Part shown: piece after piece, positions 57,032-64,000 of the stretch | Layout of the letters: every line of letters begins with the position of its first letter | How positions within the stretch are numbered: the first letter of the stretch is position 1 | Origin: Sporosarcina psychrophila | Lineage (GTDB): Bacteria; Bacillota; Bacilli; Bacillales_A; Planococcaceae | DNA: 64,000 nt | Reading direction: 5' to 3' | Assembly (NCBI RefSeq): GCF_001590685.1 | Contig: NZ_CP014616.1 | Location: 1,921,001 to 1,985,000 of the forward strand | Notes under the pieces: model-generated | Seen by the model: the letters and a program-made list of their open reading frames with translations, nothing else | What the model was told of the DNA's origin: nothing | The model's database searches: none | Translations under genes and position numbers: made by a program

Positions 57032-58030
57032 ATGAAATCAATTGTCACGAGAAATCAAAATGTTCATATTGTTAAGTGTATGAAACCGGCGATTAAACCT
57101 TCCTATCTATTAATTAAAACACTGCACTCGGTCATTTCACCTGGGACTGAACTAAGCTTGATTGGAATTAGTGAGGATAGAGATATCACATTAGGCTATA
57201 GTGCGGTTGGTGTTGTTATGGAGTGTGGTGAAGGTGTGGAAGATTATCAAAAAGGGGATATTGTTGCCTGTTATGGTGCTCCATATGTAGGGCATTCTGA
57301 CTGTCTATTAGTTCCAACGACATTATGTGCAAAGGTTCCGTCTGGCGTGGAGGCAAAGGAAGCAGCTTTAGCAGGAATTGGTGCGATTGCAATACATGCA
57401 CTAAGGATTGCAAAACTAGAATTCGGGGAAACAATTGTTATTATTGGCCTAGGACTGCTTGGTCAAATGATCGCTAAAATAGCCAATGCTGCTGCATATA
57501 ATGTGATTGCTTTCGATATTCAAGCAGAAAGATCCGCAATGCTTCATGAAGAAACGAGTATTCGTTCTTTTTCTACTATCCCAGAGATGGAAAGCGAAAT
57601 CGAGAAATGTACGAAAAAATATGGGGCAGATGCGGTTCTATTATGTGCGGGTGGTAAAGGTTCATCGCTGACAAATCAAAGTTTAGAGTGGATTCGACAT
57701 CAAGGAAAAGTCGTAATTGTCGGTGACATTGAACCGGACTTTCCTAGAAATTTACTGTTTGCGAAGGAAGCGCAAATACTTATTTCACGCGCTGGTGGGC
57801 CAGGACGATATGACCAAGTTTATGAGAAACAGGCAATCGATTATCCATACGGTTACGTTCGCTGGACAGAGGGAAGAAATGTGGCAGAGTACTTACGTTT
57901 AGTAAATGACAAGCGGATTAATGTCCAATCATTTTTAACGGATGAAGTTGATTTTCAGGATGCACCAGCTGCTTATGATGAGTTGTTCAATAAAAAGTCA
58001 ACGACATTGACGAAGATTATTAACTATTAA
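57032..58030 (+). CDS. MDR (zinc-type alcohol dehydrogenase-like) oxidoreductase
   Basis: The 332-residue protein has the GroES-like domain (HSVISPGTELSLIG, LGYSAVGVVMECGEGV) and the Rossmann motif VIIGLGLLGQMIAKIA. The catalytic-zinc Cys/His pattern of classical alcohol dehydrogenases is largely absent (SPGTE instead of CGTD), as in BchC-like members often found with Gfo/Idh/MocA enzymes. AAGGAG precedes the ATG 12 bases after the DapA-like gene. A sugar or cyclitol dehydrogenase is likely. Confidence 0.86.
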   Translation: MKSIVTRNQNVHIVKCMKPAIKPSYLLIKTLHSVISPGTELSLIGISEDRDITLGYSAVGVVMECGEGVEDYQKGDIVACYGAPYVGHSDCLLVPTTLCAKVPSGVEAKEAALAGIGAIAIHALRIAKLEFGETIVIIGLGLLGQMIAKIANAAAYNVIAFDIQAERSAMLHEETSIRSFSTIPEMESEIEKCTKKYGADAVLLCAGGKGSSLTNQSLEWIRHQGKVVIVGDIEPDFPRNLLFAKEAQILISRAGGPGRYDQVYEKQAIDYPYGYVRWTEGRNVAEYLRLVNDKRINVQSFLTDEVDFQDAPAAYDELFNKKSTTLTKIINY

Positions 58031-58035
58031 TAAGC

Positions 58036-58128
58036 CGAAGTAAAGATTCCCATCAAATCCGCTACGGCTATCCCTTGTAAGGCGCCTTTATTCAGTTTAT
58101 ATAATTAGTATTTTGAATAATTTTACTA
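58036..58128 (+). repeat. MITE-like repeat copy G
   Basis: GAAGTAAAGATTCCCATCAA, ATCCGCTACGGCTATC and CTTGTAAGGCGCCTTTATTC follow the family order, ending near TTATATAATTAG. Outer ends are degraded. It sits within the sugar operon, between the MDR and Gfo/Idh/MocA genes. Confidence 0.65.
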
Positions 58129-58172
58129 TTTCATCGCGTACTATTCCTATTATATAGAAGGGAGTTATGTCT

Positions 58173-59225
58173 ATGTTGAAAGTTGGTGTAATTGGAGGAG
58201 GTTCTATTTCCGAGTTTCATATTATTCCATATATGAAAAACGATGGAGTAGAGTTAGTGGCGTTATGTGATAGCAATGAACAGCGTCTAGCCAAAGTTGG
58301 TGAGCGCTATAGTGTCACTGAACTATATAGTAACTATGAAGAGTTATTGCAAAATCCGGAAATTGATGCGGTTAGTATTTGTACGTGGAATAACACACAT
58401 GCAGTGATTGCAATTGCGGCATTGGAAGCAGGTAAGCATGTTTTGGTTGAGAAGCCATTATCTATGACTGTTGCACAAGCATTAGCTGTCGAAGCGGCGG
58501 TTAAGAAGTCCGGTAAAGTACTACAAGTTGGGTTTGTCAGACGTCATGGAGACAATACAAAGCTACTCAAGCAATTTATTGAACAAGATGAACTTGGTGA
58601 AATTTATTACGCCAAGGCTTCCTGTTTAAGAAGGCTGGGAAATCCTGGTGGCTGGTTTAGCGATCAGTCGAAATCTGGTGGTGGGCCGCTTATTGATTTA
58701 GGTGTCCATATGATTGACATCTGTTGGTATCTGATGGGGAAACCACAACCTGTCTCAGTTAGTGGTAATACATATTCAAAGTTAGGCAATCGTAGCCATA
58801 TACAAAATCTATCGTTCTACCAAGCAGCTGATTACGACCCTGCATTAAATGATGTGGAAGATTTAGCAAATGCACTCATTCGGTTTGACAATGGAGCCTC
58901 TTTGTTTGTAGATGTTAGCTTTACACTTCATGCCAAAGAGGATGAATTATACGTTAAATTGTTTGGTGAAAAAGGTGGAGCAGAAATTGAACCGAAATTA
59001 GTGATGGTAACGGAGAAAAGCAACACGATTTTAAATGTTACACCACAAGTTGATAATTTGAGCTTCGATTTTGAAAAAGCCTTTAAAAACGAAATCAATC
59101 ATTTCGTTGACTGTTGTAAAGAAGGAAAAGAAACCATTGCACCTGTTGCTGATGGTGTGCAAATCATGAGAATGTTGAATGCCGTCTATGAGTCAGCAAA
59201 AACAGGCAAAGAAGTATATTTATAA
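58173..59225 (+). CDS. Gfo/Idh/MocA family oxidoreductase
   Basis: The 350-residue protein has the classical NAD motif VGVIGGGSISEFHI, the catalytic EKPLSMTVAQA and a C-terminal domain with GGWFSDQSKSGGGPLIDLGVHMIDICWYLMG. Both Lys of EKP and the His in GVHMID are kept, so it is expected to be active. ATG 58173 follows AGGGAG at eight bases. It ends one base before the FAD oxidoreductase start (TAA then ATG). The substrate is probably a cyclic polyol or hexuronate. Confidence 0.92.
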   Translation: MLKVGVIGGGSISEFHIIPYMKNDGVELVALCDSNEQRLAKVGERYSVTELYSNYEELLQNPEIDAVSICTWNNTHAVIAIAALEAGKHVLVEKPLSMTVAQALAVEAAVKKSGKVLQVGFVRRHGDNTKLLKQFIEQDELGEIYYAKASCLRRLGNPGGWFSDQSKSGGGPLIDLGVHMIDICWYLMGKPQPVSVSGNTYSKLGNRSHIQNLSFYQAADYDPALNDVEDLANALIRFDNGASLFVDVSFTLHAKEDELYVKLFGEKGGAEIEPKLVMVTEKSNTILNVTPQVDNLSFDFEKAFKNEINHFVDCCKEGKETIAPVADGVQIMRMLNAVYESAKTGKEVYL

Positions 59226-60785
59226 ATGAAAACGGTGGATAAAGATGTTGTCATCATAGGTGGTGGACTTGGTGGTTGTGCAGCAGCGTTATCGGCATGT
59301 GCCAATGGATTACACGTCTTGTTAACAGAAGAAACCGACTGGATCGGTGGTCAAGTCACTTCGCAAGGGGTGCCGCCTGATGAACATCAATGGATTGAAG
59401 AATTTGGTTCAACGAAGAGATACCAAGACTATCGTAAAAAAGTTCGAGACACTTATTTACGAACAATGGATGTAAAAGTTACTAAAACACTATTTAATCC
59501 GGGGAATGGTTTGGTCAGTAGCATTTGCCATGATCCGAGAGTCAGTCTACATGTATTGAATGAAATGCTCCTGCCATATGTCTTAACTAGCCAGCTTACG
59601 ATTGTATTGAACACGGTAGCTACCTCGGTTGAAAGAAATGGCAGAACATTAACTAGCGTAACCTATAAAAATACTGTAACTGGAAAAGAAGAAGTGGTTA
59701 CTGCACCCTATTTCATCGATGCTACAGAAGCTGGGGATCTATTGCCGTTAGCAGCTGTCGATTACGTAACAGGTGCGGAAGCGAAAGCAGATACACATGA
59801 ACCGCATGCAATGAAAGTAGCCGATTCTGACGATATTCAAGCATTCACATATGTACTTGGTATGGAATACCGGCTAGGAGAAAATCATACGATACCGAAG
59901 CCGGAGATGTACGAGTTTTGGAAAGAATTCCATCCAGCTATATGGCCCGATAACTATTTAAGCTTTTTTGCGCCACATCCGATTACGAAAGAGAAAAGAG
60001 AATATACGCTTTTTCGTGAAGAAACAGGCTTCCCTCTTTGGGAATACCGACGTAGCTTTGATAAGCAACAGTTTAATACGCCAGTCGATGCTGGTGATGT
60101 CAGCTTAATGAATTGGCCACAAAGTGATTATTTCTTAGGTAACATTTACGATGTGCCCGATGTAGAAAAAGAGAAACATATCTATCAAGCAAAACAGTTA
60201 AGCTTGTCCCTTTTGTATTGGTTACAAACCGAAGCGCCGCGGCCTGATGGCAGTAAAGGATATCCAGGGTTGAAACTTCGTAAAGATCTATTCGCAACTG
60301 AAGATGGCTTAGCAAAAGCAGCCTATATTAGGGAATCGAGACGGATCAAAGCGGAATACACAATCGTAGAGCAGGATGTTTCACCTGATTTTAATGAAGG
60401 AAAGACAGGAAAGTTATATGTTGATCGTATAGGGATTGGCTCATATAGCATCGATTTACATCCAAGTATGACCGGGAGAACCTATCTAGATATAAAAGCG
60501 TTACCCTTCCATATCCCTTTAGGTGCGCTGATTCCGAAAGATACAGATAACCTGTTAGCAGGTAGTAAAAATATTGGAACAACACATATAACAAACGGTT
60601 GCTATCGCCTTCATCCAACAGAGTGGAATATAGGGGAGGCATGCGGTGCATTAGTTGCATTTTGTATGAAGAACAACACAGATCCCAAAACAGTTCGTGA
60701 AAATAAACTGTTGTTATCAGAGTTTCAAGATCAGCTAAGAGCAGATGGTTTTGAATTAGAGTGGCCAGCAGAATTTTATCGTTAG
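59226..60785 (+). CDS. FAD-dependent oxidoreductase (FAD_oxidored/xanthan lyase-associated type)
   Basis: The 519-residue protein has the dinucleotide fold DVVIIGGGLGGCAAALSA, the second motif LTEETDWIGGQVTSQGVPP typical of this group, and a C-terminal FAD contact (LLAGSKNIGTTHITNGCYRLHP, IGEACGALVAFC). Members cluster with polysaccharide and glycoside catabolism and may make 3-keto sugars or act on modified glycosides. It follows the Gfo gene without a gap and lacks its own strong ribosome site, so it is translated by coupling. Confidence 0.88.
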   Translation: MKTVDKDVVIIGGGLGGCAAALSACANGLHVLLTEETDWIGGQVTSQGVPPDEHQWIEEFGSTKRYQDYRKKVRDTYLRTMDVKVTKTLFNPGNGLVSSICHDPRVSLHVLNEMLLPYVLTSQLTIVLNTVATSVERNGRTLTSVTYKNTVTGKEEVVTAPYFIDATEAGDLLPLAAVDYVTGAEAKADTHEPHAMKVADSDDIQAFTYVLGMEYRLGENHTIPKPEMYEFWKEFHPAIWPDNYLSFFAPHPITKEKREYTLFREETGFPLWEYRRSFDKQQFNTPVDAGDVSLMNWPQSDYFLGNIYDVPDVEKEKHIYQAKQLSLSLLYWLQTEAPRPDGSKGYPGLKLRKDLFATEDGLAKAAYIRESRRIKAEYTIVEQDVSPDFNEGKTGKLYVDRIGIGSYSIDLHPSMTGRTYLDIKALPFHIPLGALIPKDTDNLLAGSKNIGTTHITNGCYRLHPTEWNIGEACGALVAFCMKNNTDPKTVRENKLLLSEFQDQLRADGFELEWPAEFYR

Positions 60786-60813
60786 TGAAAGTCAATCGAC
60801 GTGGAGGGATCGC

Positions 60814-61656
60814 ATGAATATTAGTGTAAGTATGTATAGCTTGGCATCCACTATCCGGAAGGAAAACTGGTCGATTGTCGATTTCATTGACTATGCCAGC
60901 AGTATTTCAACGGAAGGGGTGGAATTGCTCGATATTTATTGGACGAATAAGGACGAAAAAGACGAAGAAATCGGAGAAGTACTTACCGCATTGAAAAGCT
61001 ATAATTTACAAGTGTCTGCATATGATATCACGAATAATTTTGTGAAAGAAGCAGTTGAAGAACGTGCTGAAGAAGTGGCAAAGGTTTTACACGGTATTCA
61101 AGTTGCGAAAAAACTTGGAACGACAATTGTTCGCGTATTTTGTGGCGATATCCAAGGTGACTTAACATATGAAAATGGATCGGCCTGGATTATAGAAGGT
61201 TTGAAGAAATGTGCAGAAATAGCTGAAAAAGAGGGAATCTATTTAGCTATTGAAAATCATGGCTTATTAGCCGGTAAGAGTAAGCAAGTAAGCGAGATTA
61301 TAAAGGCGGTGAATAGTCCTTTTGTAAAATCGACGTTTGATACGGGGAATTTTTTGCTTGTCCATGAAAAGCCGACAGAAGCATTTAAGCGGTTGAAAGA
61401 TGAAATTGTTCATGTTCATTTTAAAGATTTTCGTGAAAAAGTAGAAAATGAGTCACTTCGTGGCTTTCGTTCATCAGAAGGGGTGGAACTAATCGGGGTT
61501 ATTCCAGGTGATGGTGAAGTGGATCTCGCTTATATTGTAAATGGATTAAAAAATTCGAATTATGATGGTTGGTTATCTATTGAATATGAAGGACATGACG
61601 ACGCGAAAATGGCTAATGAAGAAGCGGTTAATCGTTTAAGAAACCTATTGAGATAG
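60814..61656 (+). CDS. Sugar phosphate isomerase/epimerase (xylose isomerase-like TIM barrel)
   Basis: The 280-residue protein has the AP_endonuc_2 fold with metal-binding residues in GVELLDIYW, AIENHG, FDTGNFL, HVHFKDF and LSIEYEGHDD. GGAGGGATCGC precedes the ATG. Such enzymes act as isomerases, epimerases or 3-keto-glycoside hydro-lyases in cyclitol and glycoside pathways. In this island it would process the product of one of the dehydrogenases. Confidence 0.9.
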   Translation: MNISVSMYSLASTIRKENWSIVDFIDYASSISTEGVELLDIYWTNKDEKDEEIGEVLTALKSYNLQVSAYDITNNFVKEAVEERAEEVAKVLHGIQVAKKLGTTIVRVFCGDIQGDLTYENGSAWIIEGLKKCAEIAEKEGIYLAIENHGLLAGKSKQVSEIIKAVNSPFVKSTFDTGNFLLVHEKPTEAFKRLKDEIVHVHFKDFREKVENESLRGFRSSEGVELIGVIPGDGEVDLAYIVNGLKNSNYDGWLSIEYEGHDDAKMANEEAVNRLRNLLR

Positions 61657-61672
61657 GGAGTTGAAAGTAATC

Positions 61673-62392
61673 ATGAAAATTGTATTTGCTAGCTTAGAGA
61701 AACTCGACTTTCGTAATACAGTTGAAAATGTAATTCTAATAGAGTCTGTTGAACAATTAAATAATACTACTTATGAAGATACTATATATGTGTTACCTGT
61801 TTCTGAAGAGTATATGGGAATTATAGCGGATGCCGGAAATGAAGTTTATATTCCATTCACTGAATTAACAGTTGACCATCAAAGTCTAGGATGGCATGTG
61901 TATTTTGATTTAGAAAACTATCCATTTTATCAAAAAGTAAAAGGGATGATCGATAAAGAAGAAAAACCTAAAGGCGTTTTTCGTTTTAGACGCATGGTGA
62001 ATCAATATGAAAATAACTCATTGTTCACTGGTGACTTATATGTATTATCGTCATTACTTGGGGAGCCTCAACGTATTCAAGTAAAACAAACGGATCAAAC
62101 TGTGATTCCAGTACATACGATTATTTTGATGGATTTTGGTGGAGGAACAATGGCGCATATTGAATATACAGTGACTAATCAGGAGCGAATAGAGCTTGAA
62201 TGGAGCGGAATTAAAACGATCTTAGAATTTGATAGTGATCAGATGAGATCGATTCAGCAAGGAAGTAAGGCGTCTCTACCATTAGCCTATTCGGTCGATG
62301 CCATTTTAGCAACAGCTCAGAAAGTAGATCAGGTGCTCGTTAATCGATTGAATTATTTTAGTAACCTATTCAATGGAGGTGCTCATTCATGA
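61673..62392 (+). CDS. Unknown protein resembling a lone Gfo/Idh/MocA C-terminal domain
   Basis: The 239-residue product lacks a GxGxxG Rossmann motif. The second half (GVFRFRRMVNQYENNSLFTG, DLYVLSSLLGEPQRIQV, TIILMDFGGGTMAHIEYT) resembles the beta-sheet domain of Gfo/Idh/MocA enzymes. The first 110 residues may be a worn nucleotide-binding part. ATG 61673 gives a clean start; TTG 61661 abuts AGGGAG too closely. It overlaps the next oxidoreductase by four bases (ATGA), so the two may form a complex. This reading is from pattern only. Confidence 0.65.
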   Translation: MKIVFASLEKLDFRNTVENVILIESVEQLNNTTYEDTIYVLPVSEEYMGIIADAGNEVYIPFTELTVDHQSLGWHVYFDLENYPFYQKVKGMIDKEEKPKGVFRFRRMVNQYENNSLFTGDLYVLSSLLGEPQRIQVKQTDQTVIPVHTIILMDFGGGTMAHIEYTVTNQERIELEWSGIKTILEFDSDQMRSIQQGSKASLPLAYSVDAILATAQKVDQVLVNRLNYFSNLFNGGAHS

Positions 62393-63363
62393 AGGTTGGC
62401 ATGATGAGTTTTGCACATATGCATGCATACAGTTATGCGGATGGCGTAAAGAGATTACCGAACGTTGAGTTAGTGGGCATCTTTGATGAAGATATTGAAA
62501 GGGGCCAAGAAGTCGCCAAAACATATAATACGGACCACTACACTGACCAAGCAGAATTTTTAGCATTGGAAATGGATGCTGTTATTATTTGCAGTGAAAA
62601 CAATCGTCACAAAGAAATGGTTGTAAATGCCGCGAAAGCAAAGAAACATATCCTCTGTGAAAAACCAATTGCAACGAATCTTAGAGATGCTAAGGAAATG
62701 ATTCAGGTATGTAAAGATCATGCTGTTATTTTGCAAATTGCTTACCCTGTACGCTTTAGCTCACCGATTCAACAAGTAAAAGAAATGATTGATAACGGAG
62801 AACTTGGTGATATTATAGCTTTCCGGACAACCAATCGGGGGCAGAATCCTGGTGACTGGTTTATTGATGAAGGACAATCTGGTGGTGGTGCTGTATTAGA
62901 TCATACCGTACATATGGTCGATATCATGCGCTGGTATTTAAATGTAGAAGTAACGGAGGTCAATGCAATTATTGATTCCTATTTTCATGATATTGCTATT
63001 GATGATGCTGGTCTTCTCACACTAGAATTTGAAAACGGCGTGATTGCTTCTCATGATGCAAGTTGGTCCCGTTTTACAGAGTACCCAACATGGGGGGATG
63101 TAACGATTGAAGTGATTGGGACAAAGCAAACAGTGAAAGTAGATGCATTAAAAGAACATATTAGGATGTTCAGCAGTGGAGAAAAATCATTGCAACATGT
63201 TTTTTATGGAAACGATATGGACTTTGGATTAATAAATGATTTTATCAACTGTGTAAAAGAAGGAAGAGAACCTTCTATCACAGGTTATGACGGACTGAAA
63301 TCATTAGAGGTTTCATTGGCGGCCTATGAATCAAGTAAATTTAAAAAGGCGATTAGGTTATAG
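62389..63363 (+). CDS. Gfo/Idh/MocA family oxidoreductase
   Basis: The 324-residue protein begins VGMMSFAHMHAYSYADGV, where the usual GxGxxG is replaced by MSFAHMH, keeps the catalytic CEKPIATNLRDA and has GGGAVLDHTVHMVDIMRWYL in the C-terminal domain. The unusual His-rich first loop is shared with the sugar-acid and glycoside-processing subgroup and with the GLDTSH loop in the protein at 52310. GGAGGTG precedes the ATG. It is translationally coupled to the lone C-domain protein. Confidence 0.9.
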   Translation: MKVGMMSFAHMHAYSYADGVKRLPNVELVGIFDEDIERGQEVAKTYNTDHYTDQAEFLALEMDAVIICSENNRHKEMVVNAAKAKKHILCEKPIATNLRDAKEMIQVCKDHAVILQIAYPVRFSSPIQQVKEMIDNGELGDIIAFRTTNRGQNPGDWFIDEGQSGGGAVLDHTVHMVDIMRWYLNVEVTEVNAIIDSYFHDIAIDDAGLLTLEFENGVIASHDASWSRFTEYPTWGDVTIEVIGTKQTVKVDALKEHIRMFSSGEKSLQHVFYGNDMDFGLINDFINCVKEGREPSITGYDGLKSLEVSLAAYESSKFKKAIRL

Positions 63364-63371
63364 ACACTAAT

Positions 63372-63420
63372 AAGGGCACTAGTTTTCGTCAATTATGATA
63401 GGAAGCTGTAGTGTCCTTTT
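63372..63420 (+). terminator. Terminator after the last Gfo/Idh/MocA gene
   Basis: AAGGGCACTA pairs with TAGTGTCCTT (one G-T pair) and is followed by TT and TGTTG. Confidence 0.7.
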
Positions 63421-63452
63421 GTTGTTTGATGGAAAAGGGGTAAAACCTTCCA

Positions 63453-63578
63453 TTATATATTGAACAAATGAATAACTATATCAACTGAGTGAAGGCGCTT
63501 TACAAGGGGGAGTGCGGGAGACATCCCCTAGCGCCGTAGCGGATTTGAAGGGAATCTTTATTTCAACTTCTATATTTA
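63453..63578 (-). repeat. MITE-like repeat copy H, complete short form
   Basis: This 126-bp copy starts TTATATATTGAACAAATGAA and, on the other strand, starts TTAAATATAGAAGTTGAAAT. Between lie GTGAAGGCGCTTTACAAGGG and TCCCCTAGCGCCGTAGCGGA. It serves as the best reference for the short form of the family and sits directly before the last gene of the window. Confidence 0.8.
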
Positions 63579-63587
63579 AGAAAGGTG

Positions 63588-64000
63588 TTGTTAATCATAG
63601 ACAAAATTATTTACTGGAATAATCACGAAACGGTTTTGTTCGCTGTTGAAGAGTTAAGAAGGTTAATGAGAGAAGTAGGACATGAAAGTACAATCGATGC
63701 CCAGGCGGAATTCACTGCACTTAATAAAAACATGAATAGAGTTATCCTGCTAACAACAAACGAATATCATTCTTTGAAGGATATGAGAAAAACAATCATA
63801 CTAAATGATGATGGTTTTGCATTGATTAGATCAGAGCATGATATGTGGATTATTGGGAATGAGCCCCGTTCTATTCTCTATGGTGTTTATATGTATTGTA
63901 AAAAGCAGTTTGGTTACCAGTGGATTGATTTGGACAAAGAAACAATCGTTAACCCTCATTCACCAAAGAAAGAAGAACTATATATCCATGAACCGATGTT
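63588..64000 (+). CDS. N-terminal part of a probable GH67/DUF4838-type glycoside hydrolase, cut by the window end
   Basis: The frame from TTG 63588 stays open to the last base, giving 137 residues. It reads an alpha/beta domain with FAVEELRRLMREVGH, ILLTTNEYHSL, DGFALIRSEHDMWIIGNEPRSILYGVYMYC and FGYQWIDLDKETI. This pattern (right-of-way to the segment GNxPRSxLYGVYxxxEKxGxxW) is that of the N-terminal domain in alpha-glucuronidases and DUF4838 hydrolases. The start is uncertain because GAAAGG lies only a few bases upstream of TTG; GTG 63585 is also in frame. No signal peptide is seen, so it would act on an imported substrate. Confidence 0.7.
   Translation, partial: MLIIDKIIYWNNHETVLFAVEELRRLMREVGHESTIDAQAEFTALNKNMNRVILLTTNEYHSLKDMRKTIILNDDGFALIRSEHDMWIIGNEPRSILYGVYMYCKKQFGYQWIDLDKETIVNPHSPKKEELYIHEPM

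Noticed and set aside
59226..60785. Minus-strand frames opposite the FAD oxidoreductase (60100-60315, 60391-60795)
   Set aside because: They are shadows of a well-supported gene and lack starts with ribosome sites.

Overview
The window reads as chromosome of an endospore-forming, low-to-mid GC Bacillota, most likely a Planococcaceae member of the Sporosarcina type. This rests on the nfeD-floA-(x)-yqfC-yqfD-phoH-pgpH-ybeY-dgkA-cdd-era-recO gene order known from Bacillus, strong AGGAGG-type ribosome sites with many TTG/GTG starts, a proline T-box leader, sigma-K-like promoters, and intergenic repeats I associate with this family. The genus assignment is inference. No rRNA, tRNA, CRISPR array, insertion sequence with transposase, or phage was seen.

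Layout. 1-10.7 kb: conserved core operon (membrane microdomain proteins, sporulation proteins YqfC/YqfD, c-di-AMP phosphodiesterase PgpH, ribosome maturation, lipid kinase, cytidine deaminase, Era, RecO); a 425-bp palindromic repeat array sits between era and recO. 10.7-19.5 kb: accessory region with a CidA/LrgB pair, two duplicated Gln-rich probable spore-coat genes behind sigma-K-like promoters, small membrane and secreted proteins, two GNAT acetyltransferases, a VOC protein, several decayed genes, and the niacin repressor NiaR. 20-24 kb: RpiR regulator plus M20 hydrolase, GNAT and N-acylamino acid racemase, a set expected to turn D-amino acids into L-amino acids. 24-31 kb: YkvI-type transporter, a decayed T-box, an MHYT-GGDEF-EAL protein, and T-box-controlled proBA. 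31-38.5 kb: LCP ligase, DHA2 efflux pump, a lipoprotein MBL/HhH protein with DUF3006 partner, a divergent FtsH, and a patatin. 38.5-45.8 kb: zwf-pgi-gnd opposite hxlA-hxlB and hxlR, a complete dissimilatory ribulose monophosphate (formaldehyde) cycle. 45.9-48.6 kb: sulfatase and a DUF624 protein. 49-64 kb: a carbohydrate-catabolic island with binding protein and two permeases, an unusual GGDEF-like/winged-helix regulator, three Gfo/Idh/MocA oxidoreductases plus one lone C-domain-like protein, SDR, DapA-like lyase, MDR dehydrogenase, FAD oxidoreductase, TIM-barrel isomerase, and the start of a probable GH67/DUF4838-type glycosidase that runs off the end.

The strongest unexpected signals are: (1) a bipartite palindromic module, AGTATACT and AAGTRCGYACTT exactly 21 nt apart, present only at the zwf, hxlA and hxlR promoters as far as I can see, which ties the three units into one probable HxlR regulon; (2) a dispersed MITE-like repeat family with about 25-bp terminal inverted repeats in at least nine places; (3) a vestigial T-box that has lost its tRNA-binding bulge, lying 2.7 kb from an intact proline T-box; (4) tandem genes for proteins with a strict alternating-Gln segment behind near-identical sigma-K-like promoters, duplicated as a unit with a MITE at the junction; and (5) the uncharacterised sugar island with its odd one-component regulator.
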